From Luscinia megarhynchos (Eukaryota; Chordata; Aves; Passeriformes; Turdidae): DNA of 64,000 nucleotides. The stretch lies in NCBI GenBank assembly GCA_034336665.1, contig JAPFBE010000002.1, positions 83,072,905-83,136,904 of the forward strand, given 5' to 3'. Below the pieces are notes generated by a model that searched no databases, was not told the origin of the DNA, and saw only the letters and a list, made by a program, of their open reading frames with translations. The position numbers and the translations under genes were made by a program. Position 1 is the first letter of the stretch. Each line of letters opens with the position of its first letter. Of this stretch, positions 41,201 through 53,650 are shown one piece after another.

Positions 41201-44200
41201 CAAAATGTGCTCTATGATTTGCTTTTAAATCAGCAGGAGTTTGGCATGTGTATGGGAGCATAGCTGTCCAGGCAATCTCCTACATGCCCGCATGTGTTCA
41301 GCCTTACATCTGGCCTCTAAGTCATACCTTCAGTCAGCAGTGTGATGGCATTTAAAAGAGGGTCTCTGATCACTTTTTGCTTTTTTTAGCTTGTCATAAA
41401 TCCTATTATCAGCAGTACCTGAGCTTGAGGAATTCAGTCATTTGAATCAAAATGCTTCCTTCTGACAATAACCAAGGAAGGAGACAAAGCCATTTGGCAA
41501 GCAAATGAATCTTAAGTACACACACTGGAAATGTTTATACTTTGTTCTAGATAAATGTAGGCTGCATTTTGATAGTATATCAGTATTCAGCTTATAGAAT
41601 GTGAATGGGATTTATGTGTGAGAGGAAATGTAGAGAAGTAGAGGAAGGGGTGTCAAGGAAAACTTGGTATAAATGGACTTTGAGGCTTTGCTCAAGTACT
41701 GGAGATATGCAGTTTCAAATCAAATTATTCCAAATGTAAATAAATTCTCTTCAGAGATACTGTCATGACATGTATGATGTTATACTTGTGATACTTCTCA
41801 TGGATCCTCCAGTTTTGTATGACTTGACTTAATCTTATCTAGAGATAATTTGATCTCTCTGAGCCCAACTTGCCTCTTTATTTTGATGGCAGTAATTTAA
41901 TCAGGATTTTCCATAAGCCTCCCATTCTCTGCAAACATATTGCTGGGTTTGATTGGTTGGTTTGGTGGTTTAATTTTAATAATGTAGTAGCACTTACAGG
42001 TTCAGGGCACCCATCACACCCTAAGTTTGAGGTGCAAAACAGACGAAGGAAATACTGGGTCAAAATTGATTTTAATTTATCAGTTTTATTTCACTGAAGT
42101 AAATGCTCCATTTTAACTGTTAAAAGAGCCCAGCATCCTTTTCCTCCTTTTCACCTAAATTGTTTGGCTTCATACAAAGGAAGAAAACTCACACTTTGCG
42201 AAAGTTCATGTTAATACCAAGCAGTACAAAGGTATGCTATATGATTGCTTAGTGCACAACTTTTTCTTTTCTTTGCGTAAAAAATTCTGAGGCTCATGGT
42301 ATGTATTCTTGTGAGGGCTTTTTTTAAGGCACTCTATCTCAGAGGTAGCATGTGTATCAGGGGAGGCAGGGATTGCTATGGTAAGTACCCCTGCTTCAAA
42401 TAATAGGATTTGGGAATTATTTTCAGCCCAAAACATAAGGGAAAAAAATGTCTAAAAGTGACCTTGTCGTCTGAATTAACTTCCATGAGATTCCACTTTA
42501 AAATGATATGCCCAGTATTATCATTTTACTGCCAAAAACTGGGAACACTTCCAAATTTTGACTTAGAAATTATTGTACTTCCAACTGAAAAAAAAAGAAG
42601 CTTTTTGAAGTACTTCTTTTTGTTGAATACTGTAATAGATGGCTCTGTAAAATCCTGAGTAAATGGCCAAGACTGCAAGTTCGAGCTGCCCCCAAGGCAG
42701 TCTTATCTTACACACAGGCTTTTAGAAGATTTTTGTTTTGTTCTTGAATGTGTGTAGTTTATGTGTTTCATCAGAAGATGCCTGGTTTTTTGCCTGACTC
42801 TACACCCCCATGTCAATACCACTCAGGTTCACAAGGGGAGTTAGCCGCGGGATTTGTGCTGTGCTGAAGAAGAAAGATTATCTTTCCTGTAGGGTGGGGG
42901 GAAGCGCATTGTGCTCATCTCCAAAGTAAAGACTGCAGGAAAAAATGAAGAGGGCATAACTTTTTAATATACAATAGCATTCCTAAGTTAATATAGCATG
43001 CTGGAATGTAGTGGAACATTTTATTATTCGGCAATCGTTTTTCTTTACATCTTGTAAATAAAATGTTCCTTGTCTTAACGGGCATTCAGCAACAGCAGGG
43101 TAGGTTTCTAATCAGCCACACAAACCACTGCTCTAAGTGCACTTGATAGTGTCTCCAGCAAATAGCTTTAGAAAATATCCCTCGTAGCGTACGTACCCTC
43201 GTGTGAGGATTACCTGCAATGATACGATACATCCTCATACATTCAGGCAGCCTCGTGTGCCTCTGATCTATCCTGGCTTTCACTGGCACTGTTTCTGAAA
43301 TGGCCTTTCTGCCTCCTGATCGCAACATGAAGCAAAAAAGTACCATCTGGACACTGCATGCTAAAAAGTCAAAGATCTGTACACCGTATTATGCCCAAAA
43401 GGACATTTTCTTGTCAGTTAAGCTGCCATGTACTTTAGTCTGTCGCTGATAACTAACAAAATTACAGTATGGTAATTTTAATTGGAAGCTATCCATTTTT
43501 ATCCCTCAAGTTTTTCTGTTATTCCCCGTGGCAATCCTCTCCTGCAGCAGCTCCCTGGCCATGGCGCAGGCGTGGGCAGAGCCCGGTGTCTGAGCCCAGC
43601 GGCCAGCGCCGGGCACAGCAATGTCCAGCTGCCAGGGTGCTGCTCTGCCAGAGCCACCCATCCAAGCTCAGCCCCACGTGCCCTTTCCCTAACTCCTTAA
43701 TTCTGCTGCTTTTTCACTCACCTGGAGTCCCACAAAGCCATTTGACAATTAAGGTTGTAGAGGAAAAGAGGCAGTCCCCCCCGACTGCTGGATGTTGGGA
43801 GGATGCTGAAACAGGCCAGGGAGGGGCACGCTGGGGTCAGATGGGGAAGGTGAACATCTCCCTGTTGGAAAGCTGAAAGTAAGAATATTTAGGACATCAG
43901 TGTTGTCATTACTGGGGAGGCAGAGAGGGAGTAAGAGTCTCTCACCAGAAATAAGAACAACGTCCATGACTGCAGGAGTACAGAGGAGGGGCAGCTTGCT
44001 TTTAGAGGGCAAAAACCAGGGTAAGGACAGGAAAATGGAAAGTAGAAAAGATGAAAAAGGAATCAAACTCATGGGGTATGAAAGACTCTGTTTTCATTTT
44101 AATGTATACATAAAGATTGATGTTGTTTTGCTTATATTTATTTGTCTGTTTGTTATCTGAGTGGTGCATGGTGCAGGGAATTTTACTGTTTTTTCCTTTT

Positions 44201-44731
44201 ATCTGGATGACTCAGAAAAGTAAAAAATGCAGCCTGTAATATTGGCTTATGGCCTGGCAGAGTAGAAGGGGGTGGAAGCCAAACTCCCAGTCACCTGAAT
44301 CTCCTTGCAGAGGAGAATCAGGTATACATTTCAAATGTGGAAATAAATTCTGCGTATGAATGAACCAATATCGAATAAATCTGCATATGGACTTAGATAT
44401 ACAAATAGTAATTGAGCATCTCTTTTAAGAGAATTTGGGTATCTACAGAATTAGTAGCAGTTTAAAAACGTAACATGCATTTTTCAAGTTACAATTTTGT
44501 GGCCAATAAAATTTTGTGTAAAATAAAGTTCTGATGTCCATTCTCACATCTTGAACTGATATAGTCTTAACACCAAGTTGGTTGTGCACTACCGGCTGGA
44601 TTTTTATAAGTTTCTAATTACGAGATAAAAACATACATTCTAATTTTAAGAGATTGACAGTTTTTATCATCTTAAAAATTATCTATAAATATACCAAAAC
44701 CAGAAAATGTGTAAACAAGCATCATTATCAC
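38226..44731. other. Gene-free DNA
   Basis: No gene is recognised. Poly-A with AAGC units lies at 39,768-39,805. The stretch 39,520-39,600 is almost pure A and T. The segments 39,950-40,100 and 41,220-41,510 are non-repetitive and may be conserved non-coding DNA. A patch at 43,160-43,260 holds several CpG pairs in AT-rich surroundings. The patch 43,530-43,860 is GC-rich and gives a 135-codon frame with no recognisable family. Confidence 0.45.
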
Positions 44732-44754
44732 TTCAGTCTAAAAATTAGACTGGA
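44732..44754 (+). repeat. Short hairpin
   Basis: A 10-bp stem (one G-U wobble) with a 3-base AAA loop, built around GTCTAA and TTAGAC. It is too short to be a microRNA precursor and its role is unknown. Confidence 0.55.
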
Positions 44755-47700
44755 ATTGTGACAGCAAGAGCAACATGGAAAAAACAGAATGGCATTGGAA
44801 TGTAAGTGCCCCATAGACTGAGCACTAAAGTTATCCTTCTGAATTTGCAGTGGATTATGTCAGAGGTCTTTTTCCGTAGCAAAAGTTAAACAAAATGCTT
44901 TGTCTAAACATCAGAAAAATACAAAAATTTAAAAGTGCAAAATGAACAAGGTCAAAATACATCGGCCCAATGTGCAGCTAAATTTATGAAAACAAGTTAT
45001 TTGTAGTAGTTTCATTTTATGTTTTTATAATTTAGCTAGGTTCAGTTATCTTTGTTGCTCCAATATAAAAAAACCACTAAACAAGGCATTTGATCCTGTT
45101 CTTTAATAGGAGAATGCTGGTGGGTCCAGTTCAGTATTCTCTCTGGGTTATGGTTTGTGAACTTTATAAAAATACATCTGTAGGAGGTTTCAAAAACAGC
45201 AGGAAGTACCGCATGAGAAAGATCCAGACAATGCATCAGCTGAGAAATATCCATGCAGAGAAGTGGAAATTATGCAATGTTTTTCTCCTGAAGGACCACA
45301 GCTGTATTTCTCTGCAGAGAAAGAAAGTCTTTTAAGCAGTAATGTTGATCATCAGTATCCCACATGGGTCTCTGGCAGGGTGGCTCTCATACAGTTGTGC
45401 TGGCAGTATTTCCTTTCTTAGCTGCTTCCAGAAGAAGCCTTGCTGAGGAGAAAGAGGTGCTGAAAAGGTTAATGGAAGGCCTGATAAATCTGCAGAGATT
45501 GCCCCTATCATTAGAATCTCTTACATGTATCAAAATTATAGCCTACACCTAAGGAAAAAGGGGTATTTTGGGGGGTTTTATGTAGTCTATATGACAGCAA
45601 ATCAGTTCTTAGTCCCACCTGGAGAATGCTGGGCTTTCTGTGAGATGGGTGCTGAAGTGCCTGGGTGGCTGGGCAGGAGCAGGGTGCCTCCATGCCCTGT
45701 GCCACGCCAGCCAGAGCATCTGCTGCTGAAGTGCAGGAGAGGTGGCACGGCCATTCCCAACTTCCCATCCACAAGACAAAGAAAGATTTGGATTGCAAAA
45801 GATCAAATTCTAACATTTGGGCCAAATCTTACAAGAAATGCATCTGCATAGCAGCTCTGTGCAGCCACTCCCCATGCAGCTCCCGTGTTGCCTGGCTAAG
45901 CCTCGGGCTCGGTCCCCTGTCAAGAATCCCCAGCCTGAATCACTGAAGGCAGCCTTCCAGTGCCTGTCTCCAAGATCCTCTGCCCCAATAGAAGGAGACT
46001 TTTTATCACGGTGATATTTTCCTGACAAACTAACAAAAGACCTGTTTAATTTTTTTTCTAACAATGCCTTGCTATCTATGTTTATTTTAGCCTAGTCACA
46101 GTCCTGTTACAACTTTTTTATCAGACCTTGAAAACTGGAGTGAAAAAGTAGATTGCTGCCTTTTCCTTCCACTTTTGGAAAGCTGGAATCCAATCTAACT
46201 CAAAACATAAAATATACTTTTGTTACCACAAGACTGCAGCAGAGGTTAGTAGCAATGTGTATTTTATAGTATATTTTCTCTGAAGGGGGAATTCATGCTA
46301 CAGCTATTCAAAACTATGTAGTGTGTGAATTCAGGACAAAAAATGAATTTATTTTCCTTTTGCCATTCCTCAGAGATGAACACTAAATGCAAAGTTCAAA
46401 TTCAGATAAAAATTTCTCTGTGTCTGGATCTAGTGTTACGGGCTGATTCTTTTACAGCTCAAGGGATAACCCTCACCATAATTGAAAAGTCCATGTTTCA
46501 TCACATGTGGGCAGTATAAATGGGCACACACTTTCTTGGGAGGTGGGTGCCTTTATGATAGTAGCAACAATGCTTATAATACTAGAGTAAATTTATGATA
46601 ACTTCTATTAATTAGTCTAGCTAACTTAGATTTAGTGAGTTGTAGGCTGGGTCACACAAATGTGTAAGCATCTTTTTACTATATTTCTTAACCAGTGTAA
46701 TGGAAGTCTGTGTAACAGTTCTGTATTTGTACAGTGATTTCACCTTAAAGCAGGATGAAATGCTCAATATTTTGTCACCTCATCCCCAGATTAAATATAG
46801 CTATTGTTTATAGGTTGATTGTATTTTTCAATGTATTTTTCCATCCAATTTTGTTTAGATTTCCAGGGAAAATATTTTGAATTTAAATGTATTTAAGATC
46901 TTTTTTCACTGTTTTTCTGCTGCTTGAAAGTCTTATGTTGCAATGAAAGCACAAGTGGAAAAAAAAAACAGAGGAGCAAAATATAGACAGACAACGTGCT
47001 TAAGCAATCAGAAAATATTAGGTCAATACATCAGTCTCAGCACACAGCAACAAACAAGTTTATAGATGTATGAGAAGGTGAAAAGAGAATTGGATTTGAA
47101 GGAAGAAAAGCTCTATGGGTGCTGAAGTGTATCAGAAGTCTGAAGGGCACTACAGAGAGCACAGATAATGAAAATATAGGAAGTGTGGGTTGGAGACTTG
47201 GCTCATGTTGCAGGGGAAGATGGAGCAGACCTCAAGGTGCTGAGTGAAAGGCAAAGAAAATATTCTGTTCAAGTGAGGACCAAGTACTATGTTTCATCCA
47301 GAAGAAGAGGGAAGGCAGCAGAGAAAGGCAAAGACAGACATCACATGGCCAAGCCAATGGAAAGGAAGTATCTTGATAACAGCATTCTGATTAGATACCA
47401 GTATTGTAAGGGTTCTGCAATTAACAGGGGGATCTTTGCTGTGTGGATGGATAGGAAAGGCTGTGCTTTTGGGAGGTAAAACGAGAAGGGTAGGTGTAGT
47501 CTTAAGTAAGATATAAAGGGAGATTAAGAACTGTTTTGAACTGAGGGAGCTTGATGTCAGAGAAATAAGGCAAGCTGAGCCTTGGTATGGAGCAGAGTGG
47601 TGAATTTATTGTTTTAATTAGTCTAAGATTTCTATAACCAATATAATCTTATCCAAATGAGAAGACAAAAAAGGGGTGTGGAGTTCATCCGGCATTCTGC

Positions 47701-48085
47701 TGTAGAGACATAAATGGAATCTGAGAATAAGTAAGCTGAGGGAGAAATGGAAAATAGCTGGAGCCTTTTTAGAAAGGGAAAATTCATTCCAGAAGTAGCT
47801 ACAGAAGGGAGAGGATATAGGAGAATTTTGGAGCTTGCAGACCCAAGCTGGACATGGGATAGACCAGGACTGTGTTAAAAAACAGTAGGATTGCCTTGAT
47901 TTCTTCTCTGAGGCAGAGTACTAATTCCTAAAACACTTCTCATTTTGCAGCACTGATCCTTTCTTCAACTGCAAACAAAACAAAGCCTTTAAACATATAG
48001 TTTAAAATTCTATCCATTTTAGGAGTGTTCTATCCATATTAACTTATGAATGTGTCACTTAAGACTGATAAAACCTCAGAGTGGG
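44755..48085. other. Gene-free DNA
   Basis: No gene is recognised. A stretch at about 46,940-47,900 is purine-rich on the plus strand and may be an old unrecognised repeat. The GC-richer segment 45,600-46,010 is open in several frames on both strands, which points to composition rather than coding. Confidence 0.45.
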
Positions 48086-48125
48086 AATAGTGTTATTTGC
48101 TATTTAATAGTGATATTTGTTATTT
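48086..48125 (+). repeat. 20-bp tandem duplication
   Basis: Two adjacent 20-bp units starting AATAGTG and ending TATTT, differing at two positions. It looks like a small slippage duplication. Confidence 0.75.
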
Positions 48126-50885
48126 ATTCATATGGCAGCACATAGGCTTATTACTAAATAAATGGTTGCTATATGTAATTAGTTGATCTCTGGTTTTTTA
48201 AGTGTTCATTAAACATGCAGATAAAGCTAAGATGTTACCTCAGTCTATTGTTAATAGATTTAAGCTTTCTTTTACTCTTGGAGGTTTTTTTTTGCTTCTT
48301 TTATATATCCAGCTTCTTTCCACTGTGCTGCTGCAGGCAATTACTTTTTTCTGTCGGAAGGAGAAGAAAATTTATTTTTTCACCCTTGGAACTTCAAGTA
48401 AACAACAAACCTAGAAATTCTGGACAGGAAAATATAGGCATGGAGTATGAAACAGGAATGGAAAAATTTAAAGATTGCAAAAAATCTCTGTATCTTTCAG
48501 CACTTTCTTTCAAAGGTAGTTCTGGTGTCCTTTCACCAAAGGAGAAGAAACAACTGAGAATATTAAGAGTAAAAGGGAAAGTGGTGCAAGTGATAATAAA
48601 TTACTCAAAGTCATCATAGTCACAAATGATTTCACAGAGAAGCACTTAAAAAAAGAAGTATGAAATAGGAATTCTGATGCAGGCAGTTATATTTTTGGAA
48701 GTGTAATGTCAAACAAATAGTTCCTTTACCTAGAGGAATGAATGGATCCAGCTTTACTGCATCATATGAGCATTCTGACTTTCAAAAAACTCAACATTTG
48801 TACTTGCAATCAGTTTAAGACAAGGAAAGTGAAGCTCTGTAGGAGGCTATATAGTCTGCATCATTAGGTGTCTTTAAGGAGAGAAAGACTAGGTGAATTA
48901 GCTGCTAGATGAACTAGAGTACTGTTGATTCTATCTTGAGACAAGGAGATAGAGCAGATGACTTCTGCGAGCATACACTTCCAGAATTTGAGGGACCAGA
49001 AGAGATAGCATTTAGAAGATAATGTCAAATACTTAACTGCTCAAACAAACACTTCTGTATGCACCTCTCAGGGCTTACATCAGCTGCAATATCAGAGATG
49101 ACAGGGTACCTTTTAGAAAAATCACTCTAATGCTCTGGTAAATAGAACGTGTTAGAAAAGTGACCCACTTGCACCAAATGTAAGGTGCTAAAGTTCTTTC
49201 AGAACAAGATGCAGGAAATCAAAATGGAAATGTTCTTGATATAAAGGCAATAGGAAGAGAAGTATATGGACAGATAAACCAGAGTTTAAAGCTGAATTGT
49301 CCCCAATTCTGGTTTAATGTGAATTCCTTCTTTTATTCTCTTGTTGTACTCCTCCTTGAAACAGCCTAGCAAGTCTAATAGTAGATGTTCTAGATCCAGT
49401 AGATCTGTTATTGTTTCTTCAAAGATAAACTCTTGTTCTAAAGGTTAAAAATAGAGATTGTTTTCTAAAAGCATTTGAAAATTAAAAGAAGCGGTAAAAA
49501 AACAAATCTGTGTAAAACAGAAACAACCTTTGAAATTATGTAAAGGCTGGCTCTCTCCCTCAGTAGTCTATTCTGAGGGTTTTTTTCTTCAGCTCCAAAA
49601 TAAGATAATGCAGATCAGGAACAGTATTCTTTATCATTAATCTCTTTTTTTTACCAGAATATGCATCTCACAAGACTGCTAAGTTTAGGGTAAGAGACAA
49701 AGGTTCCCAAGTTAACCTTGTTTTCCCTTTGGCAAATGGGCTGTTTTCACAGAAATTACCAAGTTAAAAAAGTACTAATGTCAGAAGAATACTGGCTTTT
49801 ACACACAAAGCACCTGCTGTGGGCAGGGCAGGTGAAAGGAGCTTTCACACAGGTTCTCGAGCACTGAGCTGGGGTTCCTCCAGAATGTTCCCAGCACAAG
49901 TGATCTGGGAGCCGACATAAAATAATTGCTTTGGGCTACACCAAGAGTCAGCAGCAGCTCTTCACCCTGGCTGTTCCAATACATGGCACTTCTGGGAAGG
50001 TAATGAGAAATTAGAAGTTGGAAATTTTCATTTTAAAAAAGCATGAAAAGAGCTATCTTGGTGCATTCCAATCTACCTGTTTCTACTTTACCTTCCTCCT
50101 AGAGAAACTTTTCTTTCGTTTTAGTTATGAATGAGAAAAGAAGATTGTACTGAACTGTGAAATGCCTTTTTCTCTCTTTTTAGTTAAAACACAGCATGGA
50201 GAGATGTGAGTGCAATTATTAGTGCTGGAGATCATGAATATCTTTTGAAATGAAGGGCATTTGCCAGAAATCTGTCAAACTACAAATGACCTAGGTCTTG
50301 CTCAAGAAACCATCTATTAAAAGTAGTGACCCACTAACCTCATTTTTCCAGAAAGACTGTTGGGCCATTATGGCAAGACAATCCAAGAGATTTGCAAAAC
50401 TTTCAATTTCTTTAGGGGTCAGATAGTAAGATTTCAGATGCAGAAGCAACAGAAAATCACGTCAATTTCAGCAGGAAGTACTGTTGCCAAATGAACTGTG
50501 TACATTTAGACAGCTTTGTGAATGTTCACCTCTTCTGATTCATGACTCCATTCAGGAACTGCTTAAGATGTGCTTTTACTCTGGTGGAGTTTTTTTGTCT
50601 GGGTTCTCCAGCACTTTGTATGTCTATTGGGAAAGAAAACCTCTTTCTTCATTTTGTAGAAGTGAAATTATACACAGTTTGCTCTTGGTGCTTGAGAACT
50701 ATTTTCCTTTTAATATAAGCCTCATATTGCAGTAGTTGTTGCCTTACAAATGTTCATAATAATAATCATTATCAATCTGCTTTCTGTGGCAATAAAATCC
50801 CTAAATTGAGCAGGAAGTAATGCTAAACTCAGAAATGGTAAAGGCTTTCCTTCCAATTTGAAAAGAGGATGAGAGAGAACAAATT
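48126..50885. other. Gene-free AT-rich DNA
   Basis: No gene is seen. A 134-codon frame at 48,215-48,619 starts with a T-driven run of Phe and Leu and resembles no family. It is judged a chance frame. Confidence 0.5.
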
Positions 50886-50936
50886 AATCATAGAATCGTG
50901 GAGGATGGAAACATATTAAAAAATCTAGTCAGTCTC
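50886..50936 (-). mobile_element. Possible CR1 3'-terminal remnant
   Basis: AATCATAGAATCGTGGA followed by GGATGGAAA, and then AAAATCTAGTC, has the order of the reversed CR1 terminus, with substitutions and small gaps. Only about 50 bases match, so this is a weak call. Confidence 0.3.
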
Positions 50937-51475
50937 TTTGGCTTTCGTTTGCCTTTTATTGTACATCCTGCAGTATTCTGACAGTCTGGTTTTTCAAAAG
51001 CTGTAGTCTTAAAAGTGATAGGTTACCATTACTTTCTCTTAAGAGTGTATGAGAATCTCACTGATAAAAGAGGATTTCAGAAGTTTGGGAAATGAATACT
51101 ACTGCAGCAGTGAGGAACGGTTCCAAATATATAGAGAAATGCAAAGGGATTTTTTTTCCCAGTGATTTTTTGTGCTGAGTCGCCATCTGAGATGTCTGTG
51201 CATATGTCAGTTTATCTGTGTCTGTTTTAGAGCTAGAATATGTTCTCACTCCTTTAATAATCACCTCCTCACTTTCTGTACAATTTTAAAATTACATCAG
51301 ACCACAGGATTAAGAATGTCTTAATGGTAACATAGTCTTGAAATTCATTTGACTGTGCATTGTTCTCTAAAGTGCCATATTTAGCTTTTAACATCTTGGG
51401 AATATTGTTTATTTTGCCGTATGATGTGTTAGTTGCTTAGCTAATTCTGCATTTAAAGACGTGTGTTCTCTGGGC
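50937..51475. other. Gene-free DNA
   Basis: No gene or element was recognised. Confidence 0.45.
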
Positions 51476-51514
51476 TCTCACATGGGGGGAGGAAAGTGTC
51501 CTCCTTATGTGAGA
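51476..51514 (+). repeat. Hairpin with 16 paired positions
   Basis: TCTCACAT at 51,476-51,483 pairs with ATGTGAGA at 51,507-51,514. After a 2-base G bulge, GGGGAGGA pairs with TCCTCCTT (two G-U wobbles) around a 5-base loop. At 39 nt it is shorter than a normal pre-microRNA. Confidence 0.55.
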
Positions 51515-53229
51515 AAGCTGCCAGAGCAGCTGAGATATCACTTAACACTGGAGGCTCTCCAGGGCTTGCATGTGCTGCACATGCCTGCAATGTATTTTGG
51601 TATTAGTGTGACCAACATTAATACACAGCACTAATGCTGAGAATAAAGTGAGTGCTAAAGCTCAGATTCAAATGCTCCAAATGGCAGCATCTTTACTGCT
51701 CTACACCAAGAGGGAATGAACAAATAGTTCTGCAGTGGGCAAAGAAGGCTGGTGTAGCGCCCTAACCCCAGAGGCAAATTTATTTCCACCCATCTGCTGT
51801 CTCAAATGCCAAGTCCTAGAAATGCCACTGTTTCCAAAGTAGCAGACATTAACCATGTCTGTGAATTTAGGCATTAGTAAAAATTGTTCCCCAAAAATTG
51901 CCTTTGTTTGGCTTTCATGAATTTCCAGAGAAAAGAAAAAGGCCAAGGCTCACTGTGGGCTCCGTTATCCTGGCACTAACAGGTTTGTAATTTCTGTGAT
52001 GGAATATAATGAGTGGCTATTGGTAAGATAGTAATTTCATTTCATTCATTTGTTGCAAATAATAAGGGCATTTGTAAGGCTGTAAAGTAAGGTCTGGGGC
52101 TGTGTTCTGGTCTAGGTTGCTGTGGGACTTGCAGACCCCGTATCATGGTACCTAGCTGAAAGGGGATTGTAAAGAACTTGTATGTTGTGGAGTAAAATAC
52201 ATGTTCAGAGTCTGCAGACTCCTGGAGCTGAGGATGGGCAAGGAAAACATAGATGGCTGGTGGTGTAGAGATCTTCCCCAAAGCACCTTGGTTACTATTA
52301 GTGCCTCTCACTCCTCCTCTTCTTGCCCACCAGCATGGATTTGGAGAAAACTCTCCAGCTGCTGCTTCTCCTACCAGTAAATGGCATATTATTAAGTGTA
52401 GAAACAGGTCCTGCTTAGAAATCCAAGTGTCAGGGAACATTAATGCTCCCTTTCCTTGCCAAAACTTACCAATTCCCCCTTTGCTGCGAGCTGCTTTCAG
52501 ACATTTGTGTTTCTTTTTGTCTAGGCAGGCTGCATGTTCAGCAGAGTGACTCAGAGCACAGAATCTCTTTGAACTGTGTTTCTGCTCTGGGAAAGTCTTT
52601 TTTGGTTTTTGTTTCTTTAATATTTTTTTTAAGTGATAAGGAAATATGTGCTACTTGCAAGTTGCTCCTTTTGGCAAACATGGGATATCCCTTTTTAGTA
52701 TGGATTCTGTTCCATATGTAATCGTTCCTTTTTTGCCAAACTTCCTTAGATGTGCACCAAATTGCAGAAAGATGAATACCAACTTTGCATAATTTGAACA
52801 AGAAAGCCTTGCAGTGCTACTTTTCTGTTTAATTTATGGGGGGGGGTGGGAAAATTATGAGATACGTAGGACATAAGTAAGGGCAGAATAGAGCCCTTAA
52901 TCTTAATTATTCATTCTGCAGTATTATAAATGACTAAAGATTACTTCCAATGTTTGGTATAATCTTACAGTGTGCAGATGTGGTTCTCTTTGGTATATGC
53001 CATCTTTACTGAACTCACAATTTCCATAATGCTGTCACATTCTGCATGGGAAGCAGATTTACAGATAGGTAATCCATGTAAGGTATTTTAAAGACAGCTT
53101 ATTAAAGGATTGAGGCCTGCTGTTAAATTACATATGCTTTCAATTGCTATGAGGAGCAAACAGTATCAAGAAGTACAATAATTTAGCTACAGCTGGAGAA
53201 AGGCCTATTTAAAGTTTTGATGACAGATC
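51515..53229. other. Gene-free DNA
   Basis: No gene is seen. A G-run, nine G then T then three G, lies at 52,838-52,850. Frames near 52,042-52,800 on both strands resemble no known protein. Confidence 0.45.
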
Positions 53230-53650
53230 CTTTAAAGTTTTCCTTTAAGTTCTTTTCTGCTTTCTATCTTCTCCTGCATAGTACAGTATTTCACTTTATA
53301 CAATGTAATTTCACCAGCAGGTCGACTATATACACGCTAGGAAACTGAAATGCATTCCTGAACTGATAGATAGAGTTTACAAAACGACTGTGTGTGCCGG
53401 GCTCCGCACTTGATGGCATTATCTAAGCGCCTGACAGCAAGGATGGAGTCGGTGCAGGTCAGCGTTGCTAATTATGAGTGGCTGAAGTGGAGCTGGGGTG
53501 CCGTGCCCACCGGTGCTGTGGAGCACACTGGAGAGTGCCCCCATCTGTTTCGGGAGCACAAGGCGATGTGTCGCCTGCGTGCCGCCTGCTCCTCCAGCCC
53601 TTCTCAGAAGCAGCTACACGAGATTGCGTTTCCCAACAGATAAGCTCATT
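53230..53650. promoter_or_regulatory. Candidate conserved or regulatory block with CpG-bearing core
   Basis: Non-repetitive sequence whose second half (53,390-53,640) is GC-richer and keeps many CpG pairs in an AT-rich region. Overlapping frames of 60-83 codons in it resemble nothing known. CpG retention may mean unmethylated regulatory DNA or recent selection. This is inference from composition alone. Confidence 0.2.

Noticed and set aside
42660..42700. GCAAGTTCGAGCTGC, resembling a tRNA B box
   Set aside because: The B-box match is incomplete, no A box lies at the right distance and no cloverleaf can be drawn.
43469..43876. 135-codon frame in a GC-rich patch
   Set aside because: Other frames on both strands are also open, with no recognisable motif; composition explains it.
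45422..45552. Acceptor-like TTTCCTTTCTTAG followed by a charged, coiled-coil-like peptide
   Set aside because: The donor is poor, the peptide is short and ends at a stop, and no related exon was seen.
46940..47900. Purine-rich stretch, thought to be a second copy of the L2-like element
   Set aside because: A few short words agree, but their order and spacing do not match the copy at 13,640-13,965.
48215..48619. 134-codon frame starting with a hydrophobic stretch like a signal peptide
   Set aside because: The hydrophobic run comes from T-rich DNA and the rest resembles no family.
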